Assembly (NCBI RefSeq): GCF_042683245.1
Contig: NZ_JBHUJB010000035.1
Location: forward strand, 1-64,000
DNA: 64,000 nt
Source: Rubritalea tangerina
GTDB lineage: Bacteria; Verrucomicrobiota; Verrucomicrobiia; Verrucomicrobiales; Akkermansiaceae
Reading direction: 5' to 3'
Shown here: positions 16,895 to 25,674 of the stretch, in pieces
How the letters are laid out: every line of letters begins with the position of its first letter
How positions within the stretch are numbered: position 1 is the stretch's first letter
The notes under the pieces: generated by a model
Databases searched by the model: none
Told to the model about the DNA's origin: nothing
The model's input: only the letters and a program-made list of their open reading frames with translations
Program-made: the position numbers and the translations under genes

Positions 16895-17833
16895 ATGCCC
16901 AAAAAAGAACCATCAAAAGCCCGCAAAGACTACGCCGGCATCCTACCCAAAAAAGGCTGGGTCAAACGCAATATCCACTTCTTCGGCAAACGCATCTTTG
17001 CCCAAGTCTTCAAACGCCGTCTCGGCAGCACCAACAAACCCGTGCTCGCCCCACCAGATAAAGGAGTAGCCCGCATCACCTGGATTGGCCACGCCTCCTT
17101 TCTCCTCCAATTCGCGGACCATTCCGTCCTCGTCGACCCCAACTGGGCTGGCTGGCACGGTATCGTGAAACGCCAACGCCAACCCGGCCTCGACATACGC
17201 CTCCTCCCCTACATCGACCTCGTCCTCGTCTCTCACGCCCACTTCGACCACCTCCATAAAAAATCCCTCAAAATCGTCGACTCCCGTGAAGGAATCGTCG
17301 TCCCCAAAGGAAGCGGTAAACTCGTACGCAAACTGGGCTTCCACGCAGTCAAAGAAATGGCAATCTGGGATGAACTCATCTTTGACGACCTCACCATCAT
17401 CCACACTCCCGCCCACCATTGGGGCGCCAGATACATCCACGACACCCACCGCGACTACGGCGGCTATATCGTCAAAGCCGGCGACCTCAGCATCTTCCAC
17501 TGCGGCGATAGCGCCTATTTCGACGGCTTTACTGAAATCGGTAAACGCCACCATATCGACGTCGCACTCATGCCCATCGGTGCCTATAACGCCCCCAGTG
17601 GCCGAGATGTCCATATGAACCCTGAAGAAGCCGTCAAAGCCTTCCAAGAGCTCGGCGCCGAATTCATGATCCCCATGCACTACCGAACCTTCCCACTCGG
17701 AAATGAGCCCGACCACGAGCCCGAAGAACGACTCCTCGCTGAAGCCAAACGCCTCGGCCTAGAAGAACGCATCATCATCCTCGACGAAGGCGTCGGCATC
17801 GAACTCGAAGGCAAATTGAAGTCCCCAGAATGA
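16895..17833 (+). CDS. MBL-fold metallo-hydrolase, NAPE-PLD/UlaG-like
   Basis: A 312-residue enzyme of the metallo-beta-lactamase fold. Motifs are TWIGHASFLLQ and VDPNW, the metal site LVSHAHFDHLHKKSL, then HTPAHHWGAR, HCGDSAYFDGF and IPMHYRTFPLG near the C-terminus. The order follows N-acyl-phosphatidylethanolamine phospholipase D relatives. Being immediately downstream of cardiolipin synthase (stop and start codons abut) supports a phospholipid-related role, but bacterial members have varied or unknown substrates. No signal peptide is seen. Confidence 0.8.
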   Translation: MPKKEPSKARKDYAGILPKKGWVKRNIHFFGKRIFAQVFKRRLGSTNKPVLAPPDKGVARITWIGHASFLLQFADHSVLVDPNWAGWHGIVKRQRQPGLDIRLLPYIDLVLVSHAHFDHLHKKSLKIVDSREGIVVPKGSGKLVRKLGFHAVKEMAIWDELIFDDLTIIHTPAHHWGARYIHDTHRDYGGYIVKAGDLSIFHCGDSAYFDGFTEIGKRHHIDVALMPIGAYNAPSGRDVHMNPEEAVKAFQELGAEFMIPMHYRTFPLGNEPDHEPEERLLAEAKRLGLEERIIILDEGVGIELEGKLKSPE

Positions 17834-17902
17834 GCCCCCTAAGCTCCTCGATACTCCTCACCCAACCCATAGTAATCGAGCTCCCAATTGAGACACTCTC
17901 CC

Positions 17903-18469
17903 ATGCACGACGACACACCCAAAGAATTCGATAGCTCCACCCCTGAACGCCTCGCACAAATCGCCCGCGCCAGAGCACTCACACTCCAGTACAATCAACT
18001 CCCCGCAGACGACCCAGCCGCGCGCTCCCAGCTCCTAAAACAACTCCTCGGCTCACTCGGTTCAGACGCCTATATCGACACCCCCTTTCACTGCGATTAC
18101 GGCAAAAATATCCACGTCGGCGCCAATGTCTACATCGGGCTCAATTGCACCTTCATCGACAACGAATCCATCCATATCGGCGACAACACCCTCATCGCAT
18201 CCGCCGTGTCCATTAACACCGCCACCCACCCAATCCACGTCGCTGAGCGAATCTACCCCACCCCGGAACGCTCCAGTAATTACCGAACCCTCGCAGCTCC
18301 CGTCCATATCGGAAAAAATTGCTGGATCGGAGCCAATGCCACCATCCTCCCCGGTGTCACCATCGGTGACAATACCACCATCGCAGCGGGCAGTGTCGTG
18401 ACCAAAAACATCCCAGCCAATGTCCTCGCCATGGGAGTCCCCTGCCGCGTCGCTCGCTCACTCGACTGA
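17903..18469 (+). CDS. Sugar O-acetyltransferase, LacA/Maa/NodL family
   Basis: About 188 residues from the ATG at 17903; a TTG five codons upstream is less likely. The N-terminal half is the Mac-type helical region, and the rest is a left-handed beta-helix of hexapeptide repeats (IHVGANVYIGLNCTFIDN, VHIGKNCWIGANATILPGV, TIGDNTTIAAGSVVTKNIP). The catalytic histidine lies in NTATHPIHV. The family moves acetyl from acetyl-CoA to sugars such as maltose or Nod factors; the acceptor here is unknown. It follows the metallo-hydrolase by about 70 bp. Confidence 0.88.
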   Translation: MHDDTPKEFDSSTPERLAQIARARALTLQYNQLPADDPAARSQLLKQLLGSLGSDAYIDTPFHCDYGKNIHVGANVYIGLNCTFIDNESIHIGDNTLIASAVSINTATHPIHVAERIYPTPERSSNYRTLAAPVHIGKNCWIGANATILPGVTIGDNTTIAAGSVVTKNIPANVLAMGVPCRVARSLD

Positions 18470-18533
18470 GGCAATCTCGCCACCATCTCAGATTTTAGGT
18501 TGAATGTTAGTTCATCACGTTGACACTAAAGGC

Positions 18534-19343
18534 ATGACTCGGCGCCTTTTCCATATCTGTGTCTTCCAAACACTCATCAGCTTCCTCCTCGCAGGAGCCC
18601 TCCAAGCCGCTCCAGCCCCAAGCATCGGGGCCAAGCGCGCCATCGTCATCGATAATAAAACCGGCCGCATCCTCTACCAAAAAAATGCCCATGAAAAATG
18701 CGCCGTCGCTTCTACCCAAAAATTACTCACCGCACTCTGCGTCCTAGACGCCGGCTCCACCCGTGACCGCGTCACCATCCAAAAAACTGACACCTACTGC
18801 GAACCCACCAAACTCTACCTCCGCCCCGGCGATTCCTACACCCGCCACGACCTGCTCAAAGCCCTCGTCGTCAAGTCTGGCAACGACGTCGCCCGCGCCC
18901 TCGCACGTGATGTCTCCGGCAGCCAGGTCAATTTCGCCAGATACATGAACCAAAAAGCCCGACAAATGGGCATGCAGAACTCCAACTTCATCAACCCCAA
19001 TGGCCTCACCGAGAAAGGCCAGTACTCCACCGCATACGATGTCGCCATCATGGCGCGCAATGCCTATTCCCGACCAGCCATCCGCGAGATGATGAAAACC
19101 AAAGGCTACTACTTCCAATACGCCAATGGCTCGAAAAAATACCTCAAAAATACCAACAAGCTCCTCACCAGTGTCCCCTACTGTGATGGCATGAAAACGG
19201 GCACAACCATCGCCTCTGGTCGCTGCCTCGTTACCTCGGGAACCTATCGCGGCCGTACCGCCATCGTCGTCTGCCTCGGCGCCACCTCCAAAACCATCTG
19301 GAGCGATTCCGAAAAGCTCCTGCGCTGGGCGCTCGAAAGCTAA
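18534..19343 (+). CDS. D-alanyl-D-alanine carboxypeptidase (penicillin-binding protein 5/6-like)
   Basis: A serine hydrolase trimming the terminal D-Ala of peptidoglycan stem peptides in the periplasm. From the ATG at 18534 (another at 18504 gives an odd extension) it has signal peptide MTRRLFHICVFQTLISFLLAGALQA and about 270 residues. Active-site motifs are present in order: STQK (SxxK) in CAVASTQKLLTAL, SGN in VVKSGNDVARALA, and KTG in CDGMKTGTTIASG. It ends soon after the catalytic domain and lacks the C-terminal beta domain and membrane helix of E. coli PBP5, so it is probably soluble. bioF starts 9 bp downstream. Confidence 0.88.
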   Translation: MTRRLFHICVFQTLISFLLAGALQAAPAPSIGAKRAIVIDNKTGRILYQKNAHEKCAVASTQKLLTALCVLDAGSTRDRVTIQKTDTYCEPTKLYLRPGDSYTRHDLLKALVVKSGNDVARALARDVSGSQVNFARYMNQKARQMGMQNSNFINPNGLTEKGQYSTAYDVAIMARNAYSRPAIREMMKTKGYYFQYANGSKKYLKNTNKLLTSVPYCDGMKTGTTIASGRCLVTSGTYRGRTAIVVCLGATSKTIWSDSEKLLRWALES

Positions 19344-19352
19344 TCCGCCACC

Positions 19353-20510
19353 ATGCGTTCCCCAGAGGATGAATTGGCCGAACTCGAAGCGGCCTCACTA
19401 CGCCGCCACCTCCGTGCCGTCGACTCACCACAGCTCGCTCACACCCAAGTCGCTGGCCAGTCACTCAGCAACTTCGCATCCAACGATTACCTCGGCCTCG
19501 CAAACCACCCCCACATAAAACAAGCATTCATTGAGGCCACAGAACTATGGGGGACAGGATCCGGAGCCTCGCGCCTCATTTGTGGATCACTCCCCCCCCA
19601 TCGCAAACTCGAGCTCTATATCGCCACCTCCAAGGGCACTGAGGCTGCTCTCGTCTTTGCCAATGGCTATGCCACCTCCCTTGGCGCACTCTCAGCACTC
19701 CTGCGTAAGGGTGACACTGTCATCCTCGACAAGCTTAGCCACGCATCATTGATCGATGGAGCGCGCCTCTCAGGCGCCACACTCCGAGTCTTCCCCCACA
19801 ACGACCTCAATAAACTCTCCAAAATCCTCGAGCAAACCTTCTCAAAAAAATCCACGGACGCACGTGTACTCATTGTCACAGAATCCATCTTCAGTATGGA
19901 TGGCGACCACGCACCACTCGCCGATATCATCGCACTGAAACAAAAATTTGGAGCCCTCCTCCTCGTCGATGAAGCCCATGGCCTCGGAATTCTTGGCCCC
20001 ACCGGAATGGGCCTAGCGGAACAACTTGATTGCGCAAAGGGGATCGACCTCCAAATGGGCACTCTCGGGAAAGCCGCTGGCGTCGCCGGCGGATACATTG
20101 CCGCCACAAAACCCCTCATCGACCTCCTCACCAATAAAGCGCGCTCCTTCATTTATTCCACCGCCCCCCCACCCTCCCAATCTCACGCAGCCCTCGTTGC
20201 CCTCCAGCTCATTCGCAGCCCCGAGGGATCCAAACTGCGCCAGAAACTGTGGAATAATCTGCAAACCTTCGCAGATGCCACACAGACGCCCCTTCCTGCC
20301 AGCGCCATCATCCCCTGGCATGTCGGCCCTTCTGCACAAGCTCTAGAGCTCTCGCAAACCTTGCAAAACACCTCTGCTCTCCTCGTGCCCGCAGTCCGCT
20401 ACCCAACCGTCCCCAGAAATACGGCACGCCTGCGTATCACCCTCACAGCCGCTCATTCCACACAGGACATTCAAACCCTAGCAGCCGCTCTCCTGCACCA
20501 CACTGCATAG
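19353..20510 (+). CDS. bioF: 8-amino-7-oxononanoate synthase
   Basis: PLP enzyme condensing pimeloyl-ACP or -CoA with L-alanine, the first step of biotin ring assembly. The 385 residues show NFASNDYLGLANHP, GTGSGASRLICGSLPPHRKLE, VDEAHGLGILGPTGMG and the PLP-lysine segment GTLGKAAGVAGGYIA, all typical of the alpha-oxoamine synthase family. The length matches BioF rather than the longer Kbl. No other biotin gene lies beside it, so the pathway genes are scattered. Close spacing to the carboxypeptidase gene suggests they share a transcript. Confidence 0.88.
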   Translation: MRSPEDELAELEAASLRRHLRAVDSPQLAHTQVAGQSLSNFASNDYLGLANHPHIKQAFIEATELWGTGSGASRLICGSLPPHRKLELYIATSKGTEAALVFANGYATSLGALSALLRKGDTVILDKLSHASLIDGARLSGATLRVFPHNDLNKLSKILEQTFSKKSTDARVLIVTESIFSMDGDHAPLADIIALKQKFGALLLVDEAHGLGILGPTGMGLAEQLDCAKGIDLQMGTLGKAAGVAGGYIAATKPLIDLLTNKARSFIYSTAPPPSQSHAALVALQLIRSPEGSKLRQKLWNNLQTFADATQTPLPASAIIPWHVGPSAQALELSQTLQNTSALLVPAVRYPTVPRNTARLRITLTAAHSTQDIQTLAAALLHHTA

Positions 20511-20591
20511 CTTTCTCCTTGGCGCTCGCGACCAATTCCATTACCCTGTTAGGTGCGCACTTTTGTGCGCCTTCCACCCCAACCTAACACA

Positions 20592-22532
20592 ATGAAAGCA
20601 CCACTCTCCTCTTCCCTTCTATCCCTACTGCTCTCAGCCCCTTTCCTTCCCGCCGAGACCTCAAGCCTCCAAGAAATGGGTAAAATCGCCACCGCTTCTC
20701 CCACCACTGACATCTATCTTGCAGATCAGTTTATCACCATGGACCCAAAGAGGCCCAACGCTAAAGCTGTCGCCATCCGCAATGGGAAATTCATCGACAT
20801 AGGCACTCTCGATGAAGTCAAAAAAGCCGCTGGTCCCAAAGCCAAAATCATCAACGACTACGCCGATAAAACCATCATTGCCGGACTCATCGAACAACAC
20901 GTGCATCCAGTCCTCGCCGCCCTCACCATGAGCACCCATGTCATCTCTATCGAAGATTGGGATACCATCGACGGCTTCTCCCCCGCTGTGCGTGACCCCA
21001 AAAATTACCAACAACGCCTCAAAACCGCCATCGCCGAACATCAAAAAAATAGTCCAAAAGACCCCTTCATATCTTGGGGCTACCACCACTATATGCATGG
21101 CAAAAACCTCAACCGCACCTCCCTCGACCAACTCTCAAGCACTTTCCCCATAATCATCTGGCACCGTTCCTGCCACGAATTCTTCCTCAATTCCAAGGCC
21201 CTCGAACTCGCCAGTATCGACCAATCAACCATCGACACAATGTCAAAAAGTGCCCAGTCCCAAAGTGACCTCAGTAAAGGGCACTTCTACGAACAAGGTG
21301 CCCTCGCCATCCTCTCAAAACTCGCCCCCATCATGGCCAGCCCTGTAACCTTCAAAAAAGGACTCGAATATACCGAAAAATATTACCACCAAAATGGTGT
21401 CACCATCTGCTGCGAACCCGGCGGCTTCTTCTCAAAAGAAATGCAAGAAGCCATCAACGACGTCTACAGCGACGACGATACCCCATTCATCCATTACTTC
21501 ATCGGCGATGGAAAAAGCTTCGTCGCTCGTAACCCCAATGACCCTGCCGCCATGGTCAAAGATACCGAACAAATCCTCACCTGGGGAAAAGGTAAAACCC
21601 GCTACCTTCCAAATCAAATCAAGCTGTTGTTAGATGGCGCGATATACAGCCAACTCATGCAAATGAAAGATGGCTATACCGACGGACACAAGGGAGCTTG
21701 GATCATGGACCCTCCAGTCTTTGACTACGCCTTCCAATCCTATTGGGATGCAGGCTACCAAATCCACACCCATAATAATGGCGACGCAGGTATGGATACC
21801 TACCTCAAATCACTGGAAAAAGCCATGCAGCGCACCCCCCGTAAAGACCACCGATCAGTCCTCGTCCACTTCGGCTTCGCCCAACCCCAACAAGTTAAAC
21901 GATTAGGCGAACTCGGTGGCATCGTCAGCGCTAACCCCTACTATGTCACCGCCCTAGCAGGTAAATATAAAACAATGGGAATCGGACCTGAACGTTCCAA
22001 AAATATGGTCCCCCTCGGAGAGGTCATCAAAAATAATATCTCCCTTTCCTTTCACTCAGATATGCCCATGGCCCCCGCTAAACCACTCCAACTCGCCTGG
22101 GCCGGTGTCAATCGCATGACCTTTGAAGGCTCAGTCGAAGGCCCCGAACACTGCGCCCCACTCGATGTCGCCCTCAAAGCTATCACCATCGATGCCGCTT
22201 ACTCACTCCAGTTAGAAAATGAAATTGGCTCCATCGAAGTCGGCAAAAATGCCAACCTCACAGTCCTTGATAAAAACCCATACAAAGTCGACCCCATGAA
22301 GCTCAAAGACATCAATGTCCTCGCTACCGTCCTCGAAGGCCGCCACTTCCCAGTCCCAAAAACCACCAAAAAACTCAGCTCTAACATCCTTTTTGGCCCC
22401 TCCCCCTTCGTCGCTCTCCAACTCCCCCAACACGACCCTCTGAATCTCAACTCACACAGACTACACGGCAGCCCACACTGCTCCTGTAAAACCAATCAAA
22501 AGCTCGCAGAAGCCATGTTCCCACCACAATAA
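20592..22532 (+). CDS. Exported amidohydrolase, YtcJ/amidohydrolase-3 family
   Basis: About 646 residues from the ATG at 20592, which gives signal peptide MKAPLSSSLLSLLLSAPFLPA; an in-frame GTG at 20553 adds 13 residues that spoil it. The fold signature is clear: DIYLADQFITMDP and AVAIRNGKFIDIGTLDE at the N-terminal beta sandwich, IIAGLIEQHVHP (metal-binding His pair), THNNGDAGMDTYL, SFHSDMPMAPAKP and IGSIEVGKNANLTVLDKNP. Members hydrolyse amide-like bonds in varied substrates; the substrate is unknown. A small hairpin (GCGCAC-TTTT-GTGCGC, 20552-20567) lies between bioF and this gene. Confidence 0.82.
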   Translation: MKAPLSSSLLSLLLSAPFLPAETSSLQEMGKIATASPTTDIYLADQFITMDPKRPNAKAVAIRNGKFIDIGTLDEVKKAAGPKAKIINDYADKTIIAGLIEQHVHPVLAALTMSTHVISIEDWDTIDGFSPAVRDPKNYQQRLKTAIAEHQKNSPKDPFISWGYHHYMHGKNLNRTSLDQLSSTFPIIIWHRSCHEFFLNSKALELASIDQSTIDTMSKSAQSQSDLSKGHFYEQGALAILSKLAPIMASPVTFKKGLEYTEKYYHQNGVTICCEPGGFFSKEMQEAINDVYSDDDTPFIHYFIGDGKSFVARNPNDPAAMVKDTEQILTWGKGKTRYLPNQIKLLLDGAIYSQLMQMKDGYTDGHKGAWIMDPPVFDYAFQSYWDAGYQIHTHNNGDAGMDTYLKSLEKAMQRTPRKDHRSVLVHFGFAQPQQVKRLGELGGIVSANPYYVTALAGKYKTMGIGPERSKNMVPLGEVIKNNISLSFHSDMPMAPAKPLQLAWAGVNRMTFEGSVEGPEHCAPLDVALKAITIDAAYSLQLENEIGSIEVGKNANLTVLDKNPYKVDPMKLKDINVLATVLEGRHFPVPKTTKKLSSNILFGPSPFVALQLPQHDPLNLNSHRLHGSPHCSCKTNQKLAEAMFPPQ

Positions 22533-22713
22533 CATCGCCTAACACAGTACTTCTCCCTCCATTGACTCCCCCACGCACCTCCACCTCCCAACACAAACAA
22601 ATTACTAAAGAATGCTTATCCATTCTTACCTAACGTGACTCTCTATACCTCAGCTATAAACCCCTAAAAATACAGGGATACCTACCCAGCTCAGATTCTG
22701 CACCCAAGTCACA

Positions 22714-22742
22714 TTGACGCCTTCTTAACCCAAGTCTACTAT
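22714..22742 (+). promoter_or_regulatory. Sigma70-like promoter for the solute-binding lipoprotein
   Basis: TTGACG at 22714-22719 and TACTAT at 22737-22742 are separated by exactly 17 bases, close to the housekeeping consensus. The predicted start would fall at about 22749, at the beginning of the strong ribosome site GGAGG (22749-22753), which would make the leader very short. The upstream gap from 22533 contains no gene. Confidence 0.45.
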
Positions 22743-22758
22743 CAGATAGGAGGGTCAT

Positions 22759-23556
22759 GTGAAAACTATCTTCTGGCTCCTAATTGCGCTGTTGGCATCT
22801 TGTTCAAAAGAATCGCCAAAGGAAAAACTGGCGCCGCTCCCAAAGCCACCCCAAGACCCTATGACCATCCGCGTCGCCCTCGAGGAAAATGTCGAATGGG
22901 GGTATTACCAATTCATCCTCGATGGCCAACACCGTGGACTCGAAATCGATCTCCTCAAACACATCGATACACAGAGCCCGTACACCATTCAATTCACTGA
23001 AAAACCTTGGAAACGCGCCATGAAGTCAGCACTCAATGGAAACATCGATATCCTCATTAGCGCCACCTCTAGCCCAAAACGAGACCATTACTACGACTAT
23101 ACCGATAAGATCTACGAGATTAACCAAGTCCTGTACTACGACACCCGTCGCTACCCAGATGGCTTCTCATTCATGAACCAAGACCAACTCGGCGCATACA
23201 AAATTGGCTCCATTCTCGGCTATAACATTGATGCCATCCGTTTCCCTATCTCCCACTCAGGCTTCCGCTCCCTCAGCGACATGGCCCAAGCTATCGAAAA
23301 AGGCCACATCGACTTCGGAGTCGGCTACCTCGAATTGGAAAACTATAACAAACACATGCCAAAACCCTTCAGCCATGTCGCTATACCTAACCACCCACCA
23401 CTCCATTGCCATTGGCTCATCGCTAAGGATAACCCCCGAAAAGCCGATATTCTCTCAGAACTCAACCTCGGCCTCAAAAAACTGAAAACCTCTGGCCAGT
23501 ACGCCACTCTAGAAGCAGTCTATACTGGCCACACTAGCCCTCATGACAGAGATTAG
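22759..23556 (+). CDS. Extracellular solute-binding lipoprotein, SBP_bac_3 family
   Basis: A 265-residue periplasmic receptor. Translation starts at GTG 22759 after GGAGGG; an ATG two bases earlier, out of frame, is followed at once by a stop, so the GTG is decisive. The lipobox LLASC places the lipidated Cys at residue 15. The binding domain follows the amino-acid receptor pattern: IRVALEENVEWGYYQF, GLEIDLLKHI, FTEKPWKRAMKSALNGNIDILISATSSPKRD and KIGSILGYNIDAIRF. No permease or ATPase is adjacent, so it is an orphan receptor or feeds a transporter encoded elsewhere. Confidence 0.8.
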   Translation: MKTIFWLLIALLASCSKESPKEKLAPLPKPPQDPMTIRVALEENVEWGYYQFILDGQHRGLEIDLLKHIDTQSPYTIQFTEKPWKRAMKSALNGNIDILISATSSPKRDHYYDYTDKIYEINQVLYYDTRRYPDGFSFMNQDQLGAYKIGSILGYNIDAIRFPISHSGFRSLSDMAQAIEKGHIDFGVGYLELENYNKHMPKPFSHVAIPNHPPLHCHWLIAKDNPRKADILSELNLGLKKLKTSGQYATLEAVYTGHTSPHDRD

Positions 23557-23570
23557 ACCGTGTAGGTAAC

Positions 23571-25628
23571 CTACAAACCAATATTCTCTTTGCTCAAAGG
23601 TACAAACTTGTCTTCAGCACCTTTCCACTTGATCTGAAGCTTTGGCTTACCCTTTTCGGATTGCAAAACCACGGTCATGGGGTGCGCCCCCTTACTCAAG
23701 TAGATGGCTCCAGAGGACTTTTTCGTGCCCGCCTTATAATGGCTGTCGGCATCTATCAACAATGCTTCGTGAAGACGAACCACCGCCTGACCATTGCTTA
23801 CTAACTCAAAGTGATAGGCCCCATCACTCGGCACATTCACTAAAGTCTCAAATACCTGAACCCCTGGCACATCTTGCACTACAAACCCATCGACTAACTT
23901 GGCTTCACCCGATACTAAATCTGGACTCGGCACCCACGAATTGCGCTTCTTGCCCACCCTATGCTTTACCTTTCCTGGACGATTGATAGAGGCTTCCAAC
24001 GCTGGTACAAGCTCCTTGTCATATGGACGCTTCGCACTTGCACTGGCACGCCTCGCTCTTAAAAACTTAGCTTCTAATTCTTTCTGGCTCGGGGCTCCAT
24101 CTTTGCCAGCCAAATTCTTGGTCTCCTTTGGATCTGACACCACGTCGTAAACCTCAAAAGCTTTATCAGGCTTCCCAATTTGCGTACGCACTCCCTTGAA
24201 TCGCCCCGTATAGACGCTCTGCATCTGCCCGTGCTTTTGCCCCCGACGGCTTTCCTCAAATGCCTTGTACTTTGGTGTTCCCCCACCTACTCCATACTCT
24301 ACATAAACTGTGCCCTCTTCCTGCTCACCCTCTCCTGTCAAACTTGGAACTAACGACACACCGTCGCTCAGCGCTGGCTCAGCCACACCTGCTAATTCAC
24401 AGAACGTCGCCATCCAATCATGAAACTGTGATGGGTGCTCAGAAAGACTCCCTGCCGCAACCTTTGCCGGCCAACGTACCAAAGTCGGCATTCTAACACC
24501 ACCTTCCCACAAATCACGCTTGATACCATCAAAACGACCAAAAGTCGCCAAATAGTCAGGCTTATACACCCCAACATTGTCCGCCCCACCCTCGTGGTGT
24601 GTGCCATTGTCGGAGGTAAATACAATCAATGTATTATCATCCACCTTCAGATCTTTGAGTAATTGAACAAGGTCTGCCACCGAGTCATCAATTCGCTTCA
24701 CCATGGAAACATGCCGCTTTGCATGCTGGGGCCACGGCTTTCCATCATCACCTTCCGCCTTTGCCACGAGTGGGTGAATCCCCTTATCAAAGTTCCCCTT
24801 CGCCGTATTGATGCGCCCATCACTAGGATCATCATTCCACTGTACTCCACCTTTCAGCCCTCCCCCCTTCGGGTAATTGCTATCCTTACTCATGTGAGAG
24901 TCAGTCGGAACACGCAATCCTGCATGCGGTGACGTATACGCCAAGTACGTGAAAAACGGTTGCTCGGGGTTCTGCTTCACATGATCAATGATCCACTTCT
25001 TTGCACGCGCAGTGAACAAGTCAGTAGAATAACATTTCTCTAACTCGTCAGTCACATCCTTATAGCCATCAAACACAGGACGATTCTTCTCGAATGCATA
25101 CTGGAAATGCCCATCCACATGCGCCGTGTAACCGTAAAAATAATCAAAACCTCTCTCTAGCGGATGCGAGGGCTCAAGCTCAGCACTCCTATCCCCACGC
25201 TTCCCCTTCTTGATACTGCCACCTTGTAATCCCCACTTTCCGATCACTGCTGTTTTATATCCAGCCTCCTGCAAGACGGAGCCAATCGTGTGCTCGTCAG
25301 GCAATAAGCGATCAAACTGATTGTCCCGAATAGAACAATGCCCCTGATGCTGCCCTGTCAGTAACGACCCTCTCGATGGAGCACACACAGGTGCAGGCGC
25401 ATAGTGACGATCCAATATCATCCCTTCCTTAGCAAAAATGTCTAACTGAGGAGTCGTGTACTTTTGCTTCCCCTCTCGCTGGTTCTGCCACAATACCCCA
25501 ATATCTCCAGGCCCTAAGTCATCACATAAAATAAAAATGATATTCGGTCGGTCTGCCGCTGCTGCTGCTGACAAAACCATCGCTCCAAGTGCACTGAGAT
25601 ATTGAATAGGCTTCTTCACAAGAGACAT
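23571..25628 (-). CDS. Secreted type I sulfatase (arylsulfatase) with C-terminal PA14-like module
   Basis: A 685-residue exported sulfatase with signal peptide MSLVKKPIQYLSALGAMVLSAAAAA. The metal-site segment IIFILCDDLGPGDIG is followed by CAPSRGSLLTG, in which the cysteine of CxPSR becomes formylglycine. FTSDNGTHHEGG supplies further metal and sulfate ligands. After residue about 560 comes a beta-rich module (VPSDGAYHFELVSNGQAVVRL, IYLSKGAHPMTVVLQ) of PA14 or carbohydrate-binding type. Such enzymes desulfate marine polysaccharides or glycosaminoglycans; the substrate cannot be told. It is convergent with the upstream lipoprotein gene, with 14 bp between the stops. Confidence 0.9.
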   Translation of the reverse strand: MSLVKKPIQYLSALGAMVLSAAAAADRPNIIFILCDDLGPGDIGVLWQNQREGKQKYTTPQLDIFAKEGMILDRHYAPAPVCAPSRGSLLTGQHQGHCSIRDNQFDRLLPDEHTIGSVLQEAGYKTAVIGKWGLQGGSIKKGKRGDRSAELEPSHPLERGFDYFYGYTAHVDGHFQYAFEKNRPVFDGYKDVTDELEKCYSTDLFTARAKKWIIDHVKQNPEQPFFTYLAYTSPHAGLRVPTDSHMSKDSNYPKGGGLKGGVQWNDDPSDGRINTAKGNFDKGIHPLVAKAEGDDGKPWPQHAKRHVSMVKRIDDSVADLVQLLKDLKVDDNTLIVFTSDNGTHHEGGADNVGVYKPDYLATFGRFDGIKRDLWEGGVRMPTLVRWPAKVAAGSLSEHPSQFHDWMATFCELAGVAEPALSDGVSLVPSLTGEGEQEEGTVYVEYGVGGGTPKYKAFEESRRGQKHGQMQSVYTGRFKGVRTQIGKPDKAFEVYDVVSDPKETKNLAGKDGAPSQKELEAKFLRARRASASAKRPYDKELVPALEASINRPGKVKHRVGKKRNSWVPSPDLVSGEAKLVDGFVVQDVPGVQVFETLVNVPSDGAYHFELVSNGQAVVRLHEALLIDADSHYKAGTKKSSGAIYLSKGAHPMTVVLQSEKGKPKLQIKWKGAEDKFVPLSKENIGL

Positions 25629-25674
25629 ATGCCCGATCCCGCCCCAATATTACAGAACACGTCTCAATTTTTTT

